A stretch of DNA of 14,414 nt from positions 1 through 14,414 of the forward strand of contig JANXSA010000404.1 in NCBI GenBank assembly GCA_025352915.1, read 5' to 3'. This document shows positions 6,203 through 12,310 of the stretch, in pieces (the first letter of the stretch is position 1; each line of letters opens with the position of its first letter). Position numbers and translations under genes: made by a program. The notes beneath the pieces were generated by a model. That model searched no databases, was not told the DNA's origin, and saw nothing but the letters and a program-made list of their open reading frames with translations. The stretch is from Rhodospirillales bacterium (GTDB taxonomy: Bacteria > Pseudomonadota > Alphaproteobacteria > Acetobacterales > Acetobacteraceae).

Positions 6203-7090
6203 ATGGACCGGCATATCGACGCATTCCTGGAGATGCTGGCCGCCGAGCGGGGGGCGGCGCGTAATACGCTGTTGGCTTATGGTGCCGATCTCGCGGATTT
6301 TGCCGGTTTTGCCGGGGCGCGCGGGTTTGGTTCCGCCGGGGCCGACGAGGCGGTGCTGCGTGCGTGGCTGGTGGCGCAGTCGACCGCCGGGATGTCGGCG
6401 CGGACGGCGGCGCGGCGGCTTTCGGCGGTGCGGCAGTTTTATCGTTTCCTGTTGCGCGAGGGAGTGCGCGAGGACGATCCGACGCAGCTGCTCGATTCGC
6501 CGCGGCTGCCGCCGGGGCTGCCGAAGTTTCTCAGCGAGGCCGAGGTGGATGCTTTGCTGGCGGCGACGGCGAAGCTGAGGCCGGCGCAGGGGCGGCGGGC
6601 GGCGGCGGCGCTGGAGATCCTGTATGCGACCGGGCTGCGGGTGTCCGAGCTGTTGGGGCTGCCGCGCGGGGCGCTTTCGGCGGACCGGCAGATGCTGATG
6701 GTGCGGGGCAAGGGCGGGAAGGAACGGGTGGTGCCGTTATCCGCGGCGGCGCGGGTGGCGGCGGCGGCGCTGGTGGCGGGGCGGGAGAAGCCGGGTGATT
6801 CGCGCTGGCTGTTTCCCGGTCGTGATCCCGGCCAGGCGATGACGCGGCAGGGCTTTGCGCTGTTGGTGAAGCAGGTGGCGCTGGCGGGCGGGCTCGATCC
6901 GGCCAGGGTCAGCCCGCATGTGCTGCGGCACTCGTTTGCCAGCCATATGCTGGCGCGCGGGGCCGATCTGCGCAGTTTGCAGACACTGTTGGGTCATGCC
7001 GATATCGCCACGACGCAGATTTATACGCATGTGCTGGCCGAGCGGTTGCAGCGGCTGGTGGCCGAGCATCATCCGCTGGCGCGGGAATGA
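6203..7090 (+). CDS. xerD: Tyrosine recombinase XerD
   Basis: A 295-residue tyrosine recombinase, the usual length for XerC/XerD. With XerC it resolves chromosome dimers at dif. The N-terminal SAM-like core-binding domain spans residues about 1-87 and the catalytic domain about 105-290. The full catalytic set is visible: Arg146 in ATGLRVSELLGL, Lys170 in RGKGGKERVVPL, His239 and Arg242 in SPHVLRHSFASHML, His265 in LLGHADIATTQIY, and the nucleophile Tyr274. The RGKGGKERVVPLS and LLGHADIATTQIYTHV wording fits XerD better than phage or integron integrases, and no att site or mobile cargo surrounds it. The start at 6203 follows a G-rich stretch that can serve as ribosome binding site. The stop codon overlaps the next start (ATGA). 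Confidence 0.93.
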   Translation: MDRHIDAFLEMLAAERGAARNTLLAYGADLADFAGFAGARGFGSAGADEAVLRAWLVAQSTAGMSARTAARRLSAVRQFYRFLLREGVREDDPTQLLDSPRLPPGLPKFLSEAEVDALLAATAKLRPAQGRRAAAALEILYATGLRVSELLGLPRGALSADRQMLMVRGKGGKERVVPLSAAARVAAAALVAGREKPGDSRWLFPGRDPGQAMTRQGFALLVKQVALAGGLDPARVSPHVLRHSFASHMLARGADLRSLQTLLGHADIATTQIYTHVLAERLQRLVAEHHPLARE

Positions 7091-7647
7091 GCGACGGCTT
7101 GCCGCCGGCGCAAAGCTGGACCAACCGGCCGCGCGTGCTGCTGGGCCTCGGCCTGTTCTGGGCTGGCGAGGCGGCACTGGGGCTGGGGCTGGGCGTCGTC
7201 ATGGTGATCGAGGGCCAGGGGATGCCGCGCTGGATGCTGGCGGTGGCGTTGTTCTTTGCCGCGTTCCTGGCCGCTGTCGGGTTGCGTTTATCGGTCTGGT
7301 GCCTGGGCCAGCTTGGCGTTGCCGGCACGGTGTTGGCGATTGGTCCCGCGGGCTATTTCGACCGCCGGCTGTGCCCGCGGACCATCCCGTGGGAAGCGGT
7401 TTCGCGCGTCGACATTTATTATGCCAAGGGGGTCCAGGTGATGTTCGACCTGGCGGGGCCGGCGAATGCCCGGATGCGCCGCTTTCCCCGCGCGCTGGCC
7501 CGGTTGAACCGCGCGGCCGGGCTGCCGGGCTACAGCGTTTCGCTGATGGGCACCGACGCCGATGCCGTGGCGGTGGCCAAGGCGATGCATGGCTGGCACG
7601 CCGCCGCCCGGGCCAGAGCCTCGGCGGCAGGGGCTGACCCGGCGTGA
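7087..7647 (+). CDS. Two-pass membrane protein with a PH-like domain
   Basis: A 186-residue protein whose ATG overlaps the xerD stop by four bases, implying translational coupling. Two hydrophobic helices (residues about 17-41 and 49-71) form a membrane hairpin. The following soluble part (about 76-155) has alternating beta-like segments with an IPWEAVSRVDIY...GVQVMFDL core. This resembles the bacterial PH-like proteins of the STM3941 type that follow a membrane hairpin, but the assignment is by pattern only. The tail is Ala-rich. Its place between xerD and accA gives no functional clue. Function unknown. Confidence 0.75.
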   Translation: MSDGLPPAQSWTNRPRVLLGLGLFWAGEAALGLGLGVVMVIEGQGMPRWMLAVALFFAAFLAAVGLRLSVWCLGQLGVAGTVLAIGPAGYFDRRLCPRTIPWEAVSRVDIYYAKGVQVMFDLAGPANARMRRFPRALARLNRAAGLPGYSVSLMGTDADAVAVAKAMHGWHAAARARASAAGADPA

Positions 7648-7670
7648 CGCAGGTGCTACACGCGCCGGTC

Positions 7671-8627
7671 ATGCGCCATTTTCTGGACTTCGAGAAACCG
7701 ATCGCCGAGCTGGAAGGCAAGATCGAGGAGCTGCGGCGGATGGCCGGCGGCGATTCGATCAACGTTGCCGATGAGATCGCGCGGCTGGCCGACAAGGCCG
7801 ACCGGCAGTTGCGGGCGACCTATGCCAAGCTGACCGCCTGGCAGAAAACGCAGGTTGCGCGGCATCCGCAGCGGCCGAAGGCGAGCGACTATGTGCGGGC
7901 GCTGATCACCGATTTCACCCCGCTGGCCGGCGACCGGGCGTTTGCCGACGATGCCGCGGTAATTGGCGGGCTGGGGCGGTTCGAGGGGCGGGCAGTGGTG
8001 GTTCTGGGGACCGAGAAGGGGTCGGACACCGAAAGCCGGGTGGCGCATAATTTCGGCATGGCGCGGCCCGAGGGCTATCGCAAGGCGCGGCGGCTGTTCG
8101 AGCTGGCGGGGCGGTTCGGGCTGCCGGTGCTGAGCTTTGTCGATACGTCTGGCGCGTTTCCGGGGATCGAGGCCGAGGCGCGCGGGCAGGCGGAGGCGAT
8201 CGCGCGGTCAATCGAGGCGTGCCTGGAGGCGCCGGTGCCGGTGGTGGCGACGATCATCGGCGAGGGCGGCTCCGGGGGGGCGGTGGCGCTGGCGGCCGGG
8301 GACGTGATCCTGATGCTGGAGCATTCGGTTTATGCGGTGATCTCGCCGGAGGGGTGTGCGGCGATCCTGTGGAAGGATGCGGCGCAGGCGCCGGCGGCGG
8401 CCGAGGCGCTGAAGCTGACGGCGGAGGATCTCAAGCGGCTGGCGCTGATCGATGTGGTGGTGCCGGAGCCGCTGGGGGGGGCGCACCGGGCGCCGGAGGA
8501 GGCGATGGCGTCGGTTCGCACGGCGCTGGCCCGCGCGCTGGCGCCGTTGGTCGGCCTCGACGGGGCGACGCTGCGCAGCCGGCGCCGCGACAAGTTCCTG
8601 GGCATGGGCCGTGAGGCACTGAGCTAA
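7671..8627 (+). CDS. accA: Acetyl-CoA carboxylase carboxyltransferase subunit alpha
   Basis: A 318-residue cytoplasmic subunit that, with AccD, moves the carboxyl group from carboxybiotin to acetyl-CoA and so commits carbon to fatty acid synthesis. The start MRHFLDFEKPIAELEGKIEELR is the family's usual N-terminus, so the ATG at 7671 is chosen. A GTG at 7644 that overlaps the previous stop (GTGA) would add nine residues and could still matter for coupling. The crotonase-like core shows SDTESRVAHNFGMARPEGYRKA, FVDTSGAFPGIEAEARGQAEAIARS, the glycine-rich GEGGSGGA at about 197-204 and SPEGCAAILWKD. There are no gaps or missing blocks. It is the last gene of the operon starting at 6032, and a double A/T-rich hairpin follows two bases after the stop. 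Confidence 0.96.
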   Translation: MRHFLDFEKPIAELEGKIEELRRMAGGDSINVADEIARLADKADRQLRATYAKLTAWQKTQVARHPQRPKASDYVRALITDFTPLAGDRAFADDAAVIGGLGRFEGRAVVVLGTEKGSDTESRVAHNFGMARPEGYRKARRLFELAGRFGLPVLSFVDTSGAFPGIEAEARGQAEAIARSIEACLEAPVPVVATIIGEGGSGGAVALAAGDVILMLEHSVYAVISPEGCAAILWKDAAQAPAAAEALKLTAEDLKRLALIDVVVPEPLGGAHRAPEEAMASVRTALARALAPLVGLDGATLRSRRRDKFLGMGREALS

Positions 8628-8628
8628 T

Positions 8629-8704
8629 GGATGAAAGTTTTTTGGTTCTTTTTTTCAAAAAAGAAAGCGCTTCTTTTTGAAAAAAGAAGCAAAAACTTTC
8701 ACCC
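8629..8704. repeat. Double A/T-rich hairpin repeat (units C1 and C2, head to head)
   Basis: A roughly 70-base imperfect palindrome (outer arms 8632 and 8701) in which each half is itself a hairpin. The left half reads GATGAAAG, a T-run, GGTTC, a T-run and an A-rich return; the reverse complement of the right half reads GGGTGAAAG, a T-run, GCTTC, a T-run and an A-rich return. Both match units A and B near 4.0-4.2 kb. Directly after accA it could act as a transcript end or stability element for the operon. Confidence 0.75.
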
Positions 8705-8714
8705 ATTTTAGGGG

Positions 8715-9224
8715 GTGAGGTTGCGCGGGCTTTCCCTCTTGCTTGGGGTTTGCGGGGCGGTTGCGGCGCTGTTGGGGTGGCAGGTGCTGGTGGGGTATTT
8801 GCCGCCTGACCCCGCGGGGTCGAGCATGGCGGTGCGGCTGGGGCAGGGGTGTGCGGCGCTGTTGCCGGGGGCGGCGGTGCTGGCGCTGATGGTGCTGGGG
8901 CAGATGGCGCTGCGGTTTGCGGCGGGGATTGCCGATCCGATGGCGGGGCGGGAGACGCGCTGGCTGCTGGTCAACCAGCGGGTCATCAGCAATACCGTCG
9001 AGCAGTTCGTGATCTTTGTGCCGGCTTTGTTGGCGCTGTCGGCCGGGATCACCGGCGCGCGGATGGGCGAGGTCACCGCGCTGGGGGTGGTTTTTGCCGC
9101 GGCGCGGCTGGTGTTCTGGGTTGGGTATCTGATTGCGCCGATCGGGCGGGCGGTGGGCATGGCGGCAACCCTGGTGGTCACGCTGTCCGCCCTCGGCGCC
9201 GCCGCCTGGTTCTGGGTGCATTGA
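8715..9224 (+). CDS. MAPEG-family membrane protein
   Basis: A 169-residue integral membrane protein with four likely helices (residues about 7-29, 48-72, 98-140 as one or two segments, and 146-168). The loop after the second helix (GIADPMAGRETRWLLVNQRVISNTVEQFVIF) matches the MAPEG signature, in which an Arg/Asn/Glu-containing helix binds glutathione in eukaryotic microsomal transferases. Bacterial members are mostly of unknown substrate. The start is uncertain: GTG at 8715 gives the frame used here but has an A/G-rich stretch pressed against it, and a TTG at 8721 has better spacing to AGGGGG. It stands alone after the accA repeat and before a long regulatory gap. A role in glutathione conjugation is inferred from the family only. 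Confidence 0.8.
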   Translation: MRLRGLSLLLGVCGAVAALLGWQVLVGYLPPDPAGSSMAVRLGQGCAALLPGAAVLALMVLGQMALRFAAGIADPMAGRETRWLLVNQRVISNTVEQFVIFVPALLALSAGITGARMGEVTALGVVFAAARLVFWVGYLIAPIGRAVGMAATLVVTLSALGAAAWFWVH

Positions 9225-9396
9225 TGGCGCCAACGCCGCCGCCCTCGCCTTGCCTGCCGTCATCGGTCAAGGCGTCCGCCGGCTGGCATCAATTCGCGTC
9301 CGCGGCCCGAAGAACCCGCACGCCGAGGGCTGGCATTCGCGGCCGGCTTCGATGCCGCCGCCACAAGCCTGTCCGTGGCGAGGATGGCAGGTGAAT

Positions 9397-9419
9397 GTCG
9401 GGAAACTTTACACCTCCGG
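9397..9419 (+). promoter_or_regulatory. Candidate activator site, copy 1
   Basis: TGTCGGGAAACTTTACACC followed by TCCGG, preceded by GTGAA. It matches copy 2 at 9734-9755 in the same orientation, with two substitutions inside the common block. Its TGT...ACA ends give weak dyad symmetry. It is now about 450 bases from the sigma-54 start site, pushed away by a miniature element. Confidence 0.5.
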
Positions 9420-9518
9420 CGATCAACTGCCATCGCGCCAGCGAACCGGTGCGGCAATTTGACAGGAATTTAATCAAAATTGAACTTTGCGCCGCGTATC
9501 GCAGGATTGCTTTTTTTG

Positions 9519-9661
9519 GTAACTGCTCACCTACCCCCCTCCCGCCGAAGGCTATGGCCGACTTTGGACCAATCGGCGACCTCTGGGGCTGCCAAGGTCG
9601 ACCACAAGCGCCAGAATCCAGCTACTTTGGCTGTCTGCGAGGGGGGTAGGTGAGCAGTTAC
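9519..9661. mobile_element. 143-bp miniature inverted-repeat element, IS66-like ends
   Basis: Perfect 23-base terminal inverted repeats, 9519-9541 and 9639-9661, begin GTAACTGCTCACC and enclose 97 bases with no coding capacity. IS66-family elements have ends starting GTAA and duplicate 8 bases of target. Here the flanking octamers are TTTTTTTG (9511-9518) and TTTTTTTT (9662-9669), a match of seven in eight. The element carries no transposase and would need one supplied in trans. Classification as IS66-derived rests on the end sequence and duplication size. Confidence 0.7.
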
Positions 9662-9733
9662 TTTTTTTTCCGACGTTTCCGGGCGAGGCACCCTCGCGTT
9701 CGGCACCCAAATGCACTCCGGTGCGCACGGTGA

Positions 9734-9755
9734 GTCGGGAAAATTTACACCTCTG
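9734..9755 (+). promoter_or_regulatory. Candidate activator site, copy 2
   Basis: GTCGGGAAAATTTACACCT followed by CTGG, preceded by GTGA, closely matching copy 1. Its centre is about 115 bases upstream of the inferred sigma-54 start, the usual distance for an enhancer-binding activator. A PrsR-type activator known for PEP-CTERM gene control would be the natural candidate; this is inference. Confidence 0.55.
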
Positions 9756-9833
9756 GATTTTGCGTCGGCTGCCTGTGCCGGCAAGACCGGGAAATCGCTT
9801 GAAATCATTACTGAATTACATGTGCTCTGGACG

Positions 9834-9850
9834 TGGCACGGAGCTTGCTA
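9834..9850 (+). promoter_or_regulatory. Sigma-54 (RpoN) promoter of the PEP-CTERM gene
   Basis: TGGCACGGAGCTTGCTA matches the sigma-54 consensus TGGCACG-N4-TTGCW at every fixed position, with the invariant GG (9835-9836) and GC (9847-9848) separated by exactly ten bases. Transcription should start near 9860, giving a leader of about 75 bases. That leader contains a near-perfect direct repeat, ACTACGATCAAC (9858-9869) and ACTACGACCAAC (9872-9883). Confidence 0.9.
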
Positions 9851-9934
9851 CACCGTCACTACGATCAACACACTACGACCAACCGAACATCTTTGTTCCG
9901 ATGCCCGTGCCATTCAAATAAGGGGAGAACTGCC

Positions 9935-10957
9935 ATGCGGTTACGTTCAGGCCTTGTTGTCGCTGCGATGGCTGCCGCTGTGCTGGCCACCGGCCAGGCC
10001 GCGCACGCCCAGGCCGTCATCACCAACGGCGCCGGCATCTTCGGCGGCTTCCTGAAGGAAGGCCAGATGGGGTTTTCCGACGCCACGCTGTTCAGCCTGA
10101 ATGCCGGCCCGATCGGCATCGCGGTGCAGGCCGACCTGACCGCCTTCGGCCGCGGCACCGGCCTGTTCGACGCCACCACGCCGGGCTGCATCTGCGAGGG
10201 CTGGGGCATTTCCGCCGGCGCGCTGGGCGGCGGCTGGAACCAGGCTATCGGCCCTAACACCGGCCTCACCTGGGTGAGCCAGGCCACCGATTACTCCGCT
10301 GGCATTGCCGGCAGCTTCTTCAACACCACCAGCACGCTCAACGGCAGCACGCTGTCGGCCACGCACGCGATCGGCGCATCGGCCAGCCCCGCGCTGCTCC
10401 AGGCGCGCGTCACCCTGACCAACACCGGCGGCTCCGCGCTGACCGACGTGCGCTACCGCCGGGTGATGGACTGGGACGTGCCGCCCGGCGAGTTCAGTGA
10501 ACTGGTGACGATCCAGGGTTGGCCGGCCACCGCGCTCGAGGCCTCGTCGTCCGATGGCTTTGCCAGTGCCAATCCGCTCGCTGCGATAGGTTCCATCGAT
10601 CCGGACTGCTTGAACCAGAACTGCACCCGCGAGGGCCCGGCGGACCACGGTGCCAACTTCAACTTCAACTTCGGTGGCTTGGCGGCTGCCGGGGTGGTTG
10701 AGTTCGACATCTTCTACGGCGCCGCCTTCAGCACCGCCGCTGCCCTCGCCGCACTCGGCACCGTCGGCGCCGAGGTCTACTCCCTCGGCCAGTTGGGCTC
10801 CGGTGACGTGGCCGGCGGCCCGATCACCTACATCTTCGCCTTCAAGGGCGTCGGTGGCACGGCGATCGAAGTGCCCGAGCCCGCCTCGTTGCTGCTGCTC
10901 AGCACCGGTCTCGCGGGCCTCGGGCTGGTGGCTCGCCGCCGCCGCCGCCACGCCTGA
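9935..10957 (+). CDS. PEP-CTERM domain secreted/surface protein
   Basis: A 340-residue exported protein. The start at 9935 has AGGGGAG eight bases upstream and opens a clear signal peptide (MRLRSGLVVAAMAAAVLATG, cleavage likely after AHA at residue 25). The mature part is rich in Gly, Ala, Ser and Thr with beta-type segments, and has four cysteines in two close pairs (CIC near residue 88 and CLNQNC near 230) that could form disulfides. The C-terminal 28 residues are a textbook PEP-CTERM sorting signal: VPEPAS at about 313-318, a hydrophobic helix (LLLLSTGLAGLGLV) and an Arg cluster. Exosortase cuts such signals after membrane insertion, in bacteria that make extracellular polysaccharide. No exosortase is in the window. 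A sigma-54 promoter lies 85-101 bases upstream. The passenger's function is not recognisable. Confidence 0.93.
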   Translation: MRLRSGLVVAAMAAAVLATGQAAHAQAVITNGAGIFGGFLKEGQMGFSDATLFSLNAGPIGIAVQADLTAFGRGTGLFDATTPGCICEGWGISAGALGGGWNQAIGPNTGLTWVSQATDYSAGIAGSFFNTTSTLNGSTLSATHAIGASASPALLQARVTLTNTGGSALTDVRYRRVMDWDVPPGEFSELVTIQGWPATALEASSSDGFASANPLAAIGSIDPDCLNQNCTREGPADHGANFNFNFGGLAAAGVVEFDIFYGAAFSTAAALAALGTVGAEVYSLGQLGSGDVAGGPITYIFAFKGVGGTAIEVPEPASLLLLSTGLAGLGLVARRRRRHA

Positions 10958-11091
10958 GCCTGGCCCCGGGCGGCAGATATGCGACCGTAATGGACAGCCC
11001 GGTCTGATCCGCCAGCGCTTGCAATTCGCTCTTTCACAATCGCACCCGCGATCCGTTGCTGCCGCCGCAATCCGCAGTGATCAGCTGTTTT

Positions 11092-11156
11092 GACTCATAC
11101 CAGCCCGCATTGATGTTGACCCATAAAGAATGGATCAGCGCGGGCCGGCATGAGTC
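11092..11156. repeat. REP-like imperfect palindrome 1
   Basis: Arms 11092-11114 and 11134-11156 match at 19 of 23 positions, with one G-T wobble, around a 19-base loop. The left arm contains GACTCATACCAGCCCGC. The core ATACCAGCCCGC resembles ATACCAACCCGC of the neighbouring palindrome, so both may belong to one repeat family. Confidence 0.65.
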
Positions 11157-11193
11157 TTTGCTTTGCGCGCGGCCACCGGCCAGCCCCGCGCGC

Positions 11194-11246
11194 GATACCA
11201 ACCCGCGGAATGGCCAGAAGGGTCGGCCATTCCGCGGGTTGGTATC
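11194..11246. repeat. REP-like perfect palindrome 2, 22-bp stem
   Basis: A perfect 22-base stem (11194-11215 with 11225-11246; the left arm begins GATACCAACCCGCGG) around a nine-base loop. It begins six bases past the stop of the lyase gene and lies between two convergent genes. It could act as a bidirectional transcript end or 3' stability element. Neither strand has a T-run after the stem, so it is not a standard intrinsic terminator. Confidence 0.75.
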
Positions 11247-11251
11247 AGGCC

Positions 11252-12172
11252 CTAAGCCGCTTTCCTGTACGTCTTCGGTATCCCCGCCCGCGGCAACTGC
11301 CCATGCAGCGGCTCATCCGGCAGCCCCTCATGCAGGATCGCCCGCGCCCCAAGCAGCTTCTCCAAATCCACCCCGGTCGAAAACCCCAGGCTTTCCAACA
11401 GGAACACCAGGTCCTCGGTGACGATATTGCCCGATGCCCCCGGCGCGAACGGGCACCCGCCCAGCCCGGCCAGCGCGCTGTCGAATTTGCGGATGCCTTC
11501 CTCCAGCCCGGCCAGCGCATTGGCCAGCCCGAGCCCCATCGTGTCATGCAGGTGCAAGCCATGCAGCACCGGCCCCACGGCCGCCCGCACCGCGCGCACC
11601 TTGGCGCGGATGTCGGACGGATTGCCGTAGCCGACGGTATCGGCCAGCGAGATCGCGTCGGCCCCGGTTGCCGCCACGCCCTCGGCGATGCGCACCACAT
11701 CGTCCACCGGCACCACCCCGTCGAACGAGCAGCCGAACGCGGTGGACAACGCCACCTCCACTTCAACGCGCCGCTCCTGCGTCCGCACCCAGGCCACCAT
11801 CCGCCCGATCTCGGCGATCTGCTCCTCCGGCGTCTTGTTCAGGTTGGCGCGGCTATGCCCCATCGTCACCGACATCGGCACCGAAATGCGCATCGCCCCG
11901 GCCTCCATCGCCGCCTGCACCCCGCGCAGATTGGGCGCCAGGCCGACCACGATGACATTGGGTAAAAGCACCGCCCGGCGCACGATCTCCGGCGTATCGG
12001 CCATCTGCGGAATGAGCTTGGGCGAGACGAAACTGCCCACCTCGATCTGCGGCAGCCCGGCCGCCGCCATCGCCGCGATCCAGCGCGTCTTGACCGCCGT
12101 CGGCATCCGTCCCTTGGCAATCTGGAGCCCGTCGCGCGGCCCCACTTCGCAAATGGTCACCGTCTCCACCAT
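11252..12172 (-). CDS. mvaB: Hydroxymethylglutaryl-CoA lyase
   Basis: A 306-residue TIM-barrel lyase that splits HMG-CoA into acetoacetate and acetyl-CoA, the last step of leucine breakdown. The start ATG at 12172 is fixed by a perfect AGGAGG eight bases upstream (12181-12186). Motifs follow the family in order: EVGPRDGLQ with the catalytic Arg and Asp at about 13-14, GSFVSPKLIPQMAD near 46-59, the metal-binding HLH at about 207-209, and the signature GLGGCPFAPGASGN at 236-249, with the catalytic Cys at about 240 and metal-binding Asn at 249. All expected active-site residues are present. No other leucine-degradation gene is adjacent. Some members of this family act on related 3-hydroxy-3-methyl acyl-CoAs, so the exact substrate is inferred. 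Confidence 0.93.
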   Translation of the reverse strand: MVETVTICEVGPRDGLQIAKGRMPTAVKTRWIAAMAAAGLPQIEVGSFVSPKLIPQMADTPEIVRRAVLLPNVIVVGLAPNLRGVQAAMEAGAMRISVPMSVTMGHSRANLNKTPEEQIAEIGRMVAWVRTQERRVEVEVALSTAFGCSFDGVVPVDDVVRIAEGVAATGADAISLADTVGYGNPSDIRAKVRAVRAAVGPVLHGLHLHDTMGLGLANALAGLEEGIRKFDSALAGLGGCPFAPGASGNIVTEDLVFLLESLGFSTGVDLEKLLGARAILHEGLPDEPLHGQLPRAGIPKTYRKAA

Positions 12173-12197
12173 GGCGCAACCCTCCTGAATACTCATC

Positions 12198-12243
12198 TGA
12201 AACTGACGCTCCCGCGCGGGTGAAACTGACGCTCCCGCGCGGG
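12198..12243. repeat. Perfect tandem 23-bp repeat (two copies) with palindromic core
   Basis: Two back-to-back identical 23-base units, 12198-12220 and 12221-12243, each beginning TGAAACTGACGCTCC and ending in the ten-base palindrome CCCGCGCGGG. They lie between divergent genes, upstream of the lyase's Shine-Dalgarno, with the palindromes on the same face of the helix about two turns apart. They may be an operator pair or a slipped copy of a dispersed element. The rest of this gap holds a short dyad, GTTGC-GCT-GCAAC (12274-12286), upstream of the efflux genes and no clear sigma70 boxes. Confidence 0.7.
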
Positions 12244-12310
12244 GTTCGCAAGACAACATCGACCTGTGCCATTGTTGCGCTGCAACGAGCCCCTTCCGAG
12301 GTCAGATCTG

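Noticed and set aside
6203..7090. Phage or island integrase
   Set aside because: Length, motif wording and operon context with accA fit chromosomal XerD; no attachment site or cargo is seen.
9224..9394. 56-codon frame whose ATG overlaps the MAPEG gene stop
   Set aside because: The peptide is Arg/Pro-rich low complexity with no domain or hydrophobic segment, and the overlap alone is weak evidence. I see no other gene between 9225 and 9396.
9459..9487. Sigma70 promoter starting from TTGACA at 9459
   Set aside because: No acceptable -10 hexamer lies 16-18 bases downstream, and no gene follows before the miniature element.
9947..10951. Long minus-strand frame opposite the PEP-CTERM gene
   Set aside because: It is antisense to a gene with a signal peptide, Shine-Dalgarno, sigma-54 promoter and PEP-CTERM signal; the composition is that of a shadow.
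12173..12259. 29-residue N-terminal extension of the HMG-CoA lyase
   Set aside because: It is encoded by the tandem repeats, and a perfect AGGAGG sits eight bases before the ATG at 12172.
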